The notes below the pieces were generated by a model. The model did no database searches and was not told where the DNA came from. It saw only the letters and a program-made list of their open reading frames with translations. From Cutibacterium porci (GTDB lineage: Bacteria; Actinomycetota; Actinomycetes; Propionibacteriales; Propionibacteriaceae), in NCBI RefSeq assembly GCF_009696315.1, contig NZ_VUMG01000002.1, positions 310,001-374,000 of the forward strand: a stretch of DNA of 64,000 nucleotides. Reading direction: 5' to 3'. Made by a program: the position numbers and the translations under genes. This document shows, in pieces, positions 49,608 through 57,958 of this stretch (position 1 is the first letter of the stretch; every line of letters begins with the position of its first letter).

Positions 49608-50549
49608 TTAGAACAATGCGGCTGCTAACGAACGACGAGCTGCGGCAACGTCAGGGTCAGATTGCCCGACCATCGCAAAAAGGTCGAGTAGACGGGTACG
49701 TGCAGTCTCGCGCTCGTCATCGCGGTGGGTTCGCACGACCTCAATGATCCGGTTGAATGCCTCAGCGGCGCGTCCCCCCATGAGTTCCACATCAGCGGCT
49801 GCTAACTGGGCGTCAACGTCATCTGGATGACGTTGGGCAGCGTCCAACAAGGCAGCGGGGTCTTTACCGTCCAGTCGTCCAAGCAACGCTGCTCCGTTAC
49901 GACCAGCGATGAGGACTGGATCGTTCGGATCCGAAGCCAGTAATGTGTCGTATGCTGCGACAGCTTCGTCGAACTTGCCAGCCTCTATAAGCTTTTCAGC
50001 TTCGACGGTACGAGGGTCAGGGCCGACCGATTCCTCGTTGTCTACCTCTACCGTGACAGGTTCTGCGCGTCCCACCATCCCCGCAGAGGTCGCCGCCTGG
50101 ATGACTTGTTCGGTGATCTGGCGGAACTGCTGCTCATCTATGGTTCCTTGAGCCAGCGGGGCGAGCTGACCACCAATGACAGCGACAAGCATGGGGACCG
50201 CCTGAATCCCTAAGCTCTGGGCCAGTCGGGGCTGGGCGTCAATATCGACGTGAACCAACAACCACTTTCCGGCCGCTTCGTCGGTAACGCGGCGTAGAAC
50301 CGACTCCATCTGTTCGGCACCGTGAGCCTTCGGCGTCGTGAATTCCACCAGCACCGGGTGCTGCACCGATTTTTGCAGTAGCGAGTTGAAGTTCTCCTCG
50401 GTACCTTCAACCACCCACGTCCTTGCGGTTGTGTGACCAGCGTGGGCGGTCGGTCCAGCAGAAGAGGTGGCAGACCCGGCTGCAGCGGCCAAGCCAGACA
50501 GATCGACGGCATCGTGACGATGAATCGAGTCAGAAGACATGTCATCCAT
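49608..50549 (-). CDS. Thioredoxin-fold/TPR protein (CnoX/YbbN-like) without CxxC
   Basis: The protein has 313 residues: an Ala/Ser/Gly-rich N-terminus (1-42), a thioredoxin-like domain (about 45-150; PVLVEFTTPKAHGAEQ, HVDIDAQPRLAQSLGIQAVPM) and tetratricopeptide-like repeats (about 175-313; EAEKLIEAGKFDEAVAAYDT). The active-site CxxC is missing, replaced by TPKAHG. YbbN/CnoX proteins act as holdase chaperones. The start is unsure between ATG at 50549 and 50540. It is monocistronic and divergent from pgm. Confidence 0.85.
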   Translation of the reverse strand: MDDMSSDSIHRHDAVDLSGLAAAAGSATSSAGPTAHAGHTTARTWVVEGTEENFNSLLQKSVQHPVLVEFTTPKAHGAEQMESVLRRVTDEAAGKWLLVHVDIDAQPRLAQSLGIQAVPMLVAVIGGQLAPLAQGTIDEQQFRQITEQVIQAATSAGMVGRAEPVTVEVDNEESVGPDPRTVEAEKLIEAGKFDEAVAAYDTLLASDPNDPVLIAGRNGAALLGRLDGKDPAALLDAAQRHPDDVDAQLAAADVELMGGRAAEAFNRIIEVVRTHRDDERETARTRLLDLFAMVGQSDPDVAAARRSLAAALF

Positions 50550-50672
50550 TCAACCAGATTCACGGCACGGGTCTCACTGAGATGATTCACGACCACGTAC
50601 CGACACCGACCAAAGGATGCTGTTTCCTGCGGTGGCCTATCGTGACACAGCGCTCAGTGAGACAATGGCGTC

Positions 50673-52304
50673 ATGGCTCATGAACGTGCTGGGAAACCTG
50701 CCCAGGAATCCGATCTCATTGACGTCGATGCCGTGTTGTCGGCCTATTACGACGTTTCCCCAGACCCTTCGAACCCCGACCAAATGGTCGTTTTCGGCAC
50801 CTCGGGGCACCGCGGATCCTCGCTCGACGGCGCCTTCAACGATGCCCACATCGCCGCCACGACCCAAGCGATCGTGGAATACCGCGCCTCCCAGGGAATT
50901 GATGGCCCGCTATTCATTGGTAAGGACACCCATGCCCTATCTATGCCGGCGTGGACGACAGCCATAGAGGTTCTGCGTGCCAATGATGTCGAGGTTATTG
51001 CTGAGCACGACGACGAGTGGACGCCGACTCCAGCGGTCTCGCGAGCCATCATTGTTCATAACCGCTTGAGCGAGGGACGCCAGGCTGACGGGATCGTCGT
51101 CACCCCCTCCCACAACCCACCGCGCGACGGCGGATTCAAGTACAACCCTCCGCACGGCGGCCCGGCCGACACTGATGCCACCGGTTGGATCGCTGACCGC
51201 GCCAATGAATTGCTCGCTGATCCATCAGGAATCCGCCGCAAACCCTATGGACAGGTGCGCGACGAGGTCTCCCGCTATGACTACCGCAGCGCATATTGTG
51301 ATGATTTGCGCAATGCCATAGACCTCGATGCTATTGACGAGGCAGGCGTCCATGTAGGTGCCGATCCGCTTGGCGGCGCTTCGGTCCAGTATTGGGAGTA
51401 CATCGCTGACCACCTCGGCATTGACCTGACGGTCGTCAATCCCAAGGTAGACCCGACGTGGCAATTCATGACCCTCGATACCGACGGCAAGATCCGGATG
51501 GACTGCTCCTCCCCATCAGCAATGGCATCTCTCATTGCGAATAAGGATGCATACGACATCGCCACGGGAAATGACGCCGATTCTGACCGTCACGGAATTG
51601 TCACCCCGGATGCCGGCCTCATGAACCCGAACGCCTACCTAGCTGTGGCGATTGGTTATCTCTTCGCTCATCGACCCGGATGGAGCCCTGACGCTGGGAT
51701 TGGCAAAACCCTGGTGAGCTCCTCCCTCATCGACAAGGTGGCAGCTGACCTGGGGCGTCGCCTCGTCGAAGTGCCGGTCGGTTTCAAGTGGTTCGTGCCT
51801 GGCCTGATGCGCGGCGACATCGGTTTTGGTGGTGAGGAGTCAGCCGGGGCGTCCTTCCTTGACCTCGACGGTCGGACTTGGACCACCGACAAGGACGGCA
51901 TCCTGCTCGCCCTGCTCGCTAGTGAGATTAAGGCCGTCACGGGCCGCTCCCCATCTGAGCATTACGCCGACCTAGAGAATCGCTTCGGCAAGTCTTACTA
52001 CGCTCGTATTGACGCCGACGCCAGCCGTGAGCAGAAGGCCCGCCTCAAGGCCCTCTCTCCCGACGATGTCCGTGCAGACACCATCGCGGGCGAGAAAATC
52101 GAAAAGATCCTTACTAAGGCGACAGGCAATGGTGCAGCTATCGGTGGCATCAAGGTTATGACCGAGAATGCCTGGTTCGCAGCCCGCCCATCCGGCACCG
52201 AAAACAAATACAAGATCTACGCCGAGTCCCTGCGTGACGCCGACCATTTAGCCACTGTGCAGAATGAGGCCCGCCACATCGTCGATCAAGCTCTCAAAGG
52301 CTGA
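50673..52304 (+). CDS. pgm: Phosphoglucomutase (alpha-D-glucose-phosphate-specific)
   Basis: Pgm interconverts alpha-glucose-1-phosphate and glucose-6-phosphate. The protein has 543 residues with FGTSGHRGSSLDGAF, the phosphoserine loop GIVVTPSHNPPRDGG near residue 145, the metal loop GNDADSDRHG, sugar-binding GGEESAGASFLD, and the phosphate-binding ARPSGTENKYKIYAE. It is the long Pgm type. The ATG has only a weak site (GAGACA). It links glycogen metabolism of the preceding cluster to glycolysis. Confidence 0.95.
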   Translation: MAHERAGKPAQESDLIDVDAVLSAYYDVSPDPSNPDQMVVFGTSGHRGSSLDGAFNDAHIAATTQAIVEYRASQGIDGPLFIGKDTHALSMPAWTTAIEVLRANDVEVIAEHDDEWTPTPAVSRAIIVHNRLSEGRQADGIVVTPSHNPPRDGGFKYNPPHGGPADTDATGWIADRANELLADPSGIRRKPYGQVRDEVSRYDYRSAYCDDLRNAIDLDAIDEAGVHVGADPLGGASVQYWEYIADHLGIDLTVVNPKVDPTWQFMTLDTDGKIRMDCSSPSAMASLIANKDAYDIATGNDADSDRHGIVTPDAGLMNPNAYLAVAIGYLFAHRPGWSPDAGIGKTLVSSSLIDKVAADLGRRLVEVPVGFKWFVPGLMRGDIGFGGEESAGASFLDLDGRTWTTDKDGILLALLASEIKAVTGRSPSEHYADLENRFGKSYYARIDADASREQKARLKALSPDDVRADTIAGEKIEKILTKATGNGAAIGGIKVMTENAWFAARPSGTENKYKIYAESLRDADHLATVQNEARHIVDQALKG

Positions 52305-52315
52305 GCACCCCCGTC

Positions 52316-52357
52316 CCACGTCTCCTCGGCAAGGTCGACATTGTCGGGGAGACGTGG
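52316..52357. terminator. Bidirectional hairpin after pgm
   Basis: Ten-base arms CCACGTCTCC (52316-52325) and GGAGACGTGG (52348-52357) match perfectly around a 22-base loop. They lie between the convergent stops of pgm and the PH-domain gene. No T-run is present on either side. Confidence 0.7.
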
Positions 52358-52361
52358 TGCG

Positions 52362-52880
52362 TCATCGCGGATGAGCCAGGTTGGTCCGCAAACCAGCAAC
52401 CTGAATTACCCGCTGAATCGTCAAATCGCGCTCCTCTGGATTACCCACGTAGTCAATTTCTCGCAGACCTTGATCCTGCGCTGCCGACTCAAAAATGAAG
52501 TGCCCATAGCCAAGTAGCCGTCCTAGAAAGGGCTGCTTGACAGAAATATCAAGAATGCGCGTCATCGGCATCGTAGCCAGGTGTTGATCGAAAATCCCGT
52601 GCACACGAAACACCCGCATATTCGTAATGACGAAGCGGTCCATATGGTCAAGATGAAAGCGGAGTGCTCCCCACGTCGCCATGGCTACTCCCATAAGGAA
52701 AGGAACGCCCCACCACTGCTGCGCAAAAATCATAGAAGTAAAAAGCAGCATCGCAAGGACCATAGCGAGAGCCGGTAGCACGAGCACGATCCAGTGCTTG
52801 GGTACTTCGTCTATAACGTATTCGCCTTCACTCACCAGCAGGTGACGGTCGACATCGGGGTCGAGGAATCGACGGATCAT
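52362..52880 (-). CDS. PH-domain (bPH2) membrane protein
   Basis: The protein of about 172 residues has two membrane segments (VLVLPALAMVLAMLLF and GVPFLMGVAMATWGAL). A bacterial PH-like domain follows, with RFVITNMRVFRVHGIFDQH, PMTRILDISVKQPFLGRLLGYG (in two blocks) and FIFESAAQDQGLREIDYV. This is the YdbS/DUF304 pattern of membrane proteins of unknown role. The start is uncertain: ATG at 52880, or TTG at 52889 which is better spaced from GGGAGGG. It directly follows the 52-residue membrane gene. Confidence 0.8.
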   Translation of the reverse strand: MIRRFLDPDVDRHLLVSEGEYVIDEVPKHWIVLVLPALAMVLAMLLFTSMIFAQQWWGVPFLMGVAMATWGALRFHLDHMDRFVITNMRVFRVHGIFDQHLATMPMTRILDISVKQPFLGRLLGYGHFIFESAAQDQGLREIDYVGNPEERDLTIQRVIQVAGLRTNLAHPR

Positions 52881-52891
52881 GTCGGGCAAGG

Positions 52892-53050
52892 TCAGGATTG
52901 CCCTCCCAGCGCTCGGATGAACCCAAACAGTCCACTAAAGAAACCACGGATCACCTGAGCTGTGCCGTTTGGATCCGTGAAGACGTAGTACAGGCAGAAT
53001 ACGACCAGAAACACGACGATAACCGTGTGGATTGTCTTCTTCACGTTCAC
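52892..53050 (-). CDS. 52-residue single-helix membrane protein
   Basis: The short protein begins MNVKKTIHTVIVVFLVVFCL with a single membrane helix, then YVFTDPNGTAQVIRGFFSGL and a C-terminal LFGFIRALGGQS. The GTG at 53050 has a good AAGGAG site five bases upstream, which supports it over the longer open frame. It is two codons upstream of the PH-domain gene and probably co-expressed. Similar tiny proteins occur in actinobacteria, but no function is known to me. Confidence 0.75.
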   Translation of the reverse strand: MNVKKTIHTVIVVFLVVFCLYYVFTDPNGTAQVIRGFFSGLFGFIRALGGQS

Positions 53051-53316
53051 TAAGGCTCCTTGCTCGGCACGCGGCCCAGGGAGGGCACAGGGGCGCTTCA
53101 TCGCTATTCTCGACGCTCGAGCGGCCTGTTGACCACGCGCAACGCCGAGGAGAATCGACATGACCTTCCCAAGTCCACTGCCTCAGTCGGTGAACTGTGC
53201 GGGCCCATGATCTAATTCGGATGCACCATTGGGCTGCGTCAGTACCACGCCCTGGAGTTCTGCGGATTGCCCACCCCGCCTGACGGCTCGTTGGTCAATA
53301 GTGCAAGGATGAGGGC

Positions 53317-53775
53317 ATGGAGAACTTTAACAACGATCCCTTTGCGTGTATTGACCACGTCGGTTTCGCCGTCAAAGACATGGATGAGGCCATCAAGTAT
53401 CACTGCGATGTCCTGGGCTTCCGAGTGCTCTTCCGCGAGAAGAATGAGGGGCATGGCGTTGAGGAAGCCATGCTCGGCACTGGTAAGCGTGGCGAGGAAT
53501 CGACCGTCGTCCAGCTGCTCGCTCCGCTCAGCGAGGACAGCACCATTGGCAAGTACATTTCCAAGAACAAGAACATGATTCAGCAGGTGTGCTACCGCAC
53601 CTACGACTTGGACAAGACGATCGCTACCCTCAAGGAACGCGGAGCTGTATTCACCGGTGAGCCCTCCACCGGAACCGCTGGTTCCCGCGTCATCTTCCTT
53701 CACCCCAAGCACACCGGCGGTCTCCTTATTGAAATTACCGAGCCCCCGGCCGGCGGCATGCCCTACAAGGACTGA
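53317..53775 (+). CDS. VOC-family protein, methylmalonyl-CoA epimerase-like
   Basis: The 152-residue protein has two betaalphabeta-beta-beta modules. It begins ACIDHVGFAVKDMDEAIKYH, continues VVQLLAPLSEDSTIGKY and ends in GGLLIEITEPP, which parallels propionibacterial methylmalonyl-CoA epimerase throughout. The epimerase metal ligands correspond here to His14, Gln66 and Glu139, but the third histidine is replaced by glutamine (about residue 90, in MIQQVCYR). It may be an epimerase with altered metal binding or a related enzyme. It is monocistronic, followed by a hairpin. Confidence 0.75.
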   Translation: MENFNNDPFACIDHVGFAVKDMDEAIKYHCDVLGFRVLFREKNEGHGVEEAMLGTGKRGEESTVVQLLAPLSEDSTIGKYISKNKNMIQQVCYRTYDLDKTIATLKERGAVFTGEPSTGTAGSRVIFLHPKHTGGLLIEITEPPAGGMPYKD

Positions 53776-53794
53776 CGTCACACCGCTTCGGTAA

Positions 53795-53831
53795 AGGCCC
53801 CAGGGATCATTCCCAGTAACCCCTGGGGCCT
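53795..53831 (+). terminator. Hairpin terminator after the epimerase-like gene
   Basis: Arms AGGCCCCAGGG (53795-53805) and CCCTGGGGCCT (53821-53831) are perfect complements around a 15-base loop, 20 bases after the stop. Only a short pyrimidine tail (GTCTC) follows. Confidence 0.75.
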
Positions 53832-53911
53832 GTCTCATCCCGGTGAGTTGCACGGTTGTTATTCCGTTTCCATTGGTACCGTTGAAGCTACCTATTGGAA
53901 GGGGACCATCG

Positions 53912-55261
53912 GTGAGCACAAAAGACGTTTCTGACGGCCAGTTCGACGAAGAGACCGGACTCAACCTCTTCGACGACACCGCCAGCGCGGCCGGTAGTTT
54001 CACCCATTCGATGTGGGGTTATGACCGCACCAGCGTCGACAACTACGTCCGAGAGATTGAGCAGCAGGTATCAACCCTCAAGCAACTCACGAGACACCTT
54101 CGCGGACAGGTCTCTCAAGCCCAAGCAGAGGCCACTCAGACTGATTTCAAACGTCTGGGGGTACACGCAACGGAAATCCTCACCGCCGCCGAGGCCCAGG
54201 CTAAAGACATCGTCGCGATGGCCGGTCACGAAGCCGAACGCATCAAGGAGGAGGGCCGACGAGTTGCAGCCGATATGCGGTCCGCAGCCCAAACCGAGGC
54301 TGATGACATCCGGGTGGCCGGACTAGCCAACCAGCGCGAATTACGCGATCAGGCAGCTAAGGATTCCCAGACCGCAATCGAGCAAGCCCGCCTTCAAGCC
54401 CGCACCATCGTCGAGCAGGCCGGTACTCATGCCGAAGCCATCCTTACTGAAGCGCGTACCAAGGCTGCCACCATCGACCAGAACGCTCGCGCCCAGGCCG
54501 CTCAGATCCTCGATAGGGCTCGTTCGGAGGCTGCGACCATCACGAGCACGGCGCGCAAAGATGCCGAAAGCATCACGAACGAGGCACGCATCAATCACGA
54601 CGAGGCCTCCGCCAAAATCACACAATTGCTTGAGCAAGCTACCGCCCATGAGCAAGCCAGCAGCGACACTGTTGCTAAGCGCACTCAAGAAGCCGACGCC
54701 ATTCGTCAGAGCGCACTAGAAGAAGCCGAGACCACTCGTAACCAGGCTGCCCGTGACGCCGAAAACCGCATCGCGACCGCCCACCGTCAGGCCGCCATGA
54801 TGAAAGAACGTCTCGAAGAGCAGTATGCCTGGCGTAAAGAACAACTCGAGCGCGAAACTGCGGCTCTGTTGCAGCGCAAGCAAGCTGTCATTGCACAGCT
54901 CAATAACCTCAAGGCACTAGCCGGAGAAGCCGAAAGCGCTTACCCCGACGCTGATCCCTTCGCCAAGTCCGAGCAGGCAGAGGAGGCGACCGACGATGAC
55001 GCCACTATCGTCATTGGTGCCAACGGTTCACAGGCTCAACGTAAGCCGGTAGCGAACCAATCAGGCCAGACACGTCCCCACACAGCCAACGACACACAGG
55101 CCGACGACGGCAAGGACGCTACCCCTCACACCGATCCGGCCAACCAACGCACCCAGGTTATTCCTGCGGTGACCGACGGTAAGCCTGACCAGCCCAGCGA
55201 CGCTCCTGCTAACGACGAATCGGACACCGAGAAAACCCAGGTCCTTCCCAAGGAAAACTGA
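53912..55261 (+). CDS. DivIVA-like long coiled-coil protein
   Basis: The protein has 449 residues. After an acidic start, a DivIVA-type N-terminal element appears (MWGYDRTSVDNYVREIEQQV). About 300 residues of Ala/Glu/Gln-rich coiled coil with imperfect 11-residue-like repeats follow (ARTKAATIDQNARAQAAQI). A disordered, charged tail comes last. The tail holds TQVIP and TQVLP motifs. Such proteins act in polar growth or cell-wall organisation in actinobacteria. The GTG at 53912 has AAGGGG upstream; the open frame extends 23 residues earlier without a site. It is followed by a hairpin shared with nucS. Confidence 0.82.
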   Translation: MSTKDVSDGQFDEETGLNLFDDTASAAGSFTHSMWGYDRTSVDNYVREIEQQVSTLKQLTRHLRGQVSQAQAEATQTDFKRLGVHATEILTAAEAQAKDIVAMAGHEAERIKEEGRRVAADMRSAAQTEADDIRVAGLANQRELRDQAAKDSQTAIEQARLQARTIVEQAGTHAEAILTEARTKAATIDQNARAQAAQILDRARSEAATITSTARKDAESITNEARINHDEASAKITQLLEQATAHEQASSDTVAKRTQEADAIRQSALEEAETTRNQAARDAENRIATAHRQAAMMKERLEEQYAWRKEQLERETAALLQRKQAVIAQLNNLKALAGEAESAYPDADPFAKSEQAEEATDDDATIVIGANGSQAQRKPVANQSGQTRPHTANDTQADDGKDATPHTDPANQRTQVIPAVTDGKPDQPSDAPANDESDTEKTQVLPKEN

Positions 55262-55274
55262 TTGGTACGTGACG

Positions 55275-55311
55275 CTGATGCTGTGAGGCTTTCCATGCCT
55301 CCTAGCATCAG
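55275..55311. terminator. Hairpin between convergent DivIVA-like gene and nucS
   Basis: Arms CTGATGCT (55275-55282) and AGCATCAG (55304-55311) pair, continued by GAGGC with GCCTC after a two-base mismatch. The nucS stop codon lies in the right arm. It probably ends the plus-strand transcript. Confidence 0.6.
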
Positions 55312-56003
55312 AAAAGGCGATCCTCTGGATGGTCCAAGCCACGCAACGCGTCGTAATCAACAGTCACACATTCGATACCGCGATCAGTGGCCAATGTGCG
55401 CGCCTGCGGTTTGATCTTTTGCGCGGCGAATACCCCTCTCACCCGATCCCCCAGCAAATGATCTCGATTGAGGAGGTCCAGATACCGGGTGAGCTGCTCC
55501 ACCCCGTCCATCTCGCCGCGCCTCTTAACCTCAACGGCGACATACACTCCTTCAGCATCGCGACACAGCAGATCGACAGGGCCGATAGGCGTCATGTACT
55601 CCCGACGGACAAGCGACCAACCATCACCCAAGGCGTCAGGATTGTCAGCCAACAATTCCTGCAGATGAGCTTCTACCCCGTCCTTCTGCAAGCCCGGATC
55701 AACACCTAGTTCCTCAGTGACGTCAAGCACCTTCGGGCCCACCAGGATCTGAAGGTGGTCGCCGGTTGGGGCATCAACCTCCCAGATCTCTTCCGCGCCG
55801 ATAGCGGTGGTGGTTTCATCGCAGGGACGTATCGTGAGCGTGCATGGCGAACTCATCCAGTTCAACGGCTTGTATGCCCGATCATCAGCGTGGACGCTTA
55901 TCGAGTTATCTGATTTGACGACGATGAGTCGCTTAGCCCACGGCAAGTGGGCAGTGAGACGGCCGGTGTAGTCGACCTGGCATGGAGCAATGACGAGACG
56001 CAC
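55308..56003 (-). CDS. nucS: Mismatch-specific endonuclease NucS (EndoMS)
   Basis: NucS cuts both strands at mismatches and replaces MutS/MutL in most actinobacteria. The protein has 231 residues. The N-terminal DNA-binding and dimer domain ([29 protein letters not shown]) precedes a RecB-like nuclease with GPVDLLCRD (Asp144), [20 protein letters not shown] (Glu158, Lys160). The last residues EDRLF fit the beta-clamp-binding tail of the family. The start is ATG or a weak alternative nearby with no strong site. It has no operon partner. Confidence 0.95.
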   Translation of the reverse strand: MRLVIAPCQVDYTGRLTAHLPWAKRLIVVKSDNSISVHADDRAYKPLNWMSSPCTLTIRPCDETTTAIGAEEIWEVDAPTGDHLQILVGPKVLDVTEELGVDPGLQKDGVEAHLQELLADNPDALGDGWSLVRREYMTPIGPVDLLCRDAEGVYVAVEVKRRGEMDGVEQLTRYLDLLNRDHLLGDRVRGVFAAQKIKPQARTLATDRGIECVTVDYDALRGLDHPEDRLF

Positions 56004-56071
56004 GGTGAAGAACTCTACCTGGGCCAGGTCAGCTTCTCAGCGTTGTCGTCTCCAGCACGAGTTGAGGCACA

Positions 56072-56362
56072 ATGGAGCCCATGGGTCGTCATCATGGTTC
56101 GCGCAAGTGGCAGCGTCCACACCGGCCCCTCAACGCGGTAAGTCACCCACACTCTGAGCAGAAGAGAGACGGCCAGTACGTCGTGCGGGCCGTGCCCGCC
56201 AGCCGAGCACTCAAGGTGTATACCTGTCCGGGGTGTTTGCACCCAGTCCAGCCAGGGACCCCCCATATCGTTGCCTGGCCACACGAACCGTCGATGTTCT
56301 CTCAGTCCCCGGTCGAGGAGCGTCGTCACTGGCATACCGGGTGTTGGAGGTCGCGCTTATGA
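56072..56362 (+). CDS. Small conserved zinc-ribbon-like protein
   Basis: The protein has 96 residues and begins with a basic tail (MGRHHGSRKWQRPHRPLN after three residues). It continues RAVPASRALKVYTCPGCLHP, QPGTPHIVAWPHE and VEERRHWHTGCWRSRL. A CxxC pair with downstream His and Cys residues suggests a zinc site. Similar small actinobacterial proteins are annotated ATP/GTP-binding protein without evidence. GAGG is four bases before the ATG at 56072; ATG at 56081 is an alternative. Its stop overlaps the next gene as ATGA, so it is coupled to the hydrolase. Confidence 0.75.
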   Translation: MEPMGRHHGSRKWQRPHRPLNAVSHPHSEQKRDGQYVVRAVPASRALKVYTCPGCLHPVQPGTPHIVAWPHEPSMFSQSPVEERRHWHTGCWRSRL

Positions 56363-57165
56363 AAGAGCTTCATATGACCATCCTCGGAGACGGTCGTCAA
56401 GACGTGTATTGGTGCCATGGGGTCTTTGGACAGGGGAAGAACTTCACTCGAGTTGCCAAGGATCTTCTCGCGACTGACCCCGACGCCTACCGTTGCATCC
56501 TCGTTGACCTGCCTAACCATGGCCGATCCCCCTGGACGACGACGCTGTCGTATCCCGATATGGCCAACGCCCTGGCCGCGACCGTGAAAGCCACCAGTGG
56601 GAACCGTCCAGTACATCTGCTCGGTCACTCGATGGGGGGCAAAGTTGTCATGCGGACGGTCCTCGACCACCCCGATCTGGCCCACAGTCTTACTGTCGTT
56701 GACATGGCACCGGTCGATTCTCGGCTTACCCGGCTCGCGCCTCTTGTCAATGCAATGACGTCGATCAATCTGGCGGAATTATCAACCCGTCGACAAGCCG
56801 AAGAACACATGTCTTCTCGGGTTCCTGACCCGACTGTCCGACAGTTTCTATTGCAAAACTTGCGCCATGAAACTGGCGAGAATGAACGCTGGTATTGGCA
56901 GATGAACCTCGATTTGTTGGGTAACGGGCTGTCCGATATCGGTGCTTGGCCATCGGTCGCTTCAACCTGGAATGGTCCAGTGCTGTGGATTACTGCCGAG
57001 CAATCAGACTATGTCGGCCCCGATCATTCGCAAGCTATGCACGAGCTTTTTCCCCAAGTGCGTCGAATTCGTGTTAAGAATTCCGGCCATTGGGTACATT
57101 CAGACCAACCTGGAGTCTTCGTACAAGTACTAGCAGCATTCTTGTCACGGTGCCGCGAAGCATAA
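56359..57165 (+). CDS. Alpha/beta-fold hydrolase
   Basis: The 268-residue protein has the hydrolase fold: VYWCHGVFGQGKNF (oxyanion area), LVDLPNHGRSPW, the nucleophile elbow LLGHSMGGKVVMRT (Ser near residue 93) and the catalytic histidine in NSGHWVHSDQPGVF. The HG/NHGRS pattern resembles YbfF/esterase-type or carboxylesterase relatives. The ATG overlaps the zinc-ribbon gene stop; the longer frame upstream runs antiparallel to known coding and lacks a site. The substrate is unknown. Confidence 0.88.
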   Translation: MKELHMTILGDGRQDVYWCHGVFGQGKNFTRVAKDLLATDPDAYRCILVDLPNHGRSPWTTTLSYPDMANALAATVKATSGNRPVHLLGHSMGGKVVMRTVLDHPDLAHSLTVVDMAPVDSRLTRLAPLVNAMTSINLAELSTRRQAEEHMSSRVPDPTVRQFLLQNLRHETGENERWYWQMNLDLLGNGLSDIGAWPSVASTWNGPVLWITAEQSDYVGPDHSQAMHELFPQVRRIRVKNSGHWVHSDQPGVFVQVLAAFLSRCREA

Positions 57166-57193
57166 CTGGTTAAGAGGCATCATTGCATGAGCA

Positions 57194-57958
57194 TCAGCCC
57201 ATCACGACTGAGCTAATCTTCGTGTCAATCTTTGGGGATGAACCATCGTCAGCTAGTCCTTTATCAGCAATTTCGGAAATACTATTGACGCCATCCTTAT
57301 CGATAGTTCCTATGACAGAGAACGAATCCGATAGTTTAGAAGCACCATAGATCAGGACAAATTGCGAACCCAGCCGATGCTGAGAATCAGCAACGAGAGC
57401 AAGAGTTCCGGCGCTCACTGATCCTCCCGTCCTATTCCCCGGCTCAATCGGGAATGAATATCCCGGACCACCGTTCCCAGTTCCAGAGGGATCACCGCAC
57501 TGAAGATACTTAGCATCTCCCGTCGTCAGTTTGTGACACGATGTGTCGTTGTAATACCCCTGCTCAGCCAACGAAATGAACGCATTTGCAGCGCACGGGG
57601 CCAGTGCGCGATCAACCGTCAGCACTACCGGAGCGTCATTAATCGTGAGAGTGACGGTGGTGGATCCAGACCTCTCAAGGTTGTCCGAAGGTGGCATATC
57701 AACTGGACGAGCAGCCTTGCCTGCCACGGCATACCCGCACGGACCACTGCCTGCCGCGGGAGCCGGAGTAGTCGTCGTCGGCGCCGGGCCAGCAGCCTGC
57801 GGAGCAGACGAGGGGCGGGTAGTCTTGGCAGACGGTGAGGCCATCCACCAGGGAGTGTCACTGACCCCAGGCACCGCGCCACCGGTGTGGGAACACCCGG
57901 CGAGCAATGACAGCCCTGCTGCGGTGACCGCGATTATTGCTCGGCGCGTCATCCTCAT
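57194..57958 (-). CDS. Cyclophilin-type peptidyl-prolyl isomerase, lipoprotein
   Basis: The exported protein of 254 residues has a lipobox LLAGC (lipidated Cys near residue 22) and a Pro/Thr/Ala-rich linker (about 45-75). A cyclophilin domain follows, with VTLTINDAPVVLTVDRALAP, NAFISLAEQGYYNDT and LQCGDPSGTGNGGPGYSFP. The catalytic Arg of cyclophilins (FHR) is Lys here in CHKLTT. I chose the ATG at 57958 with AAGGA upstream. It is likely modified by the Lgt of this window and anchored outside the membrane. Confidence 0.85.
   Translation of the reverse strand: MRMTRRAIIAVTAAGLSLLAGCSHTGGAVPGVSDTPWWMASPSAKTTRPSSAPQAAGPAPTTTTPAPAAGSGPCGYAVAGKAARPVDMPPSDNLERSGSTTVTLTINDAPVVLTVDRALAPCAANAFISLAEQGYYNDTSCHKLTTGDAKYLQCGDPSGTGNGGPGYSFPIEPGNRTGGSVSAGTLALVADSQHRLGSQFVLIYGASKLSDSFSVIGTIDKDGVNSISEIADKGLADDGSSPKIDTKISSVVMG

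Noticed and set aside
54100-54900. Repetitive-looking DNA that might be a repeat array
   Set aside because: The periodicity comes from the Ala/Glu/Gln coiled-coil codons of the DivIVA-like protein; units are not identical and there are no spacers, so it is not a CRISPR or DNA repeat array.
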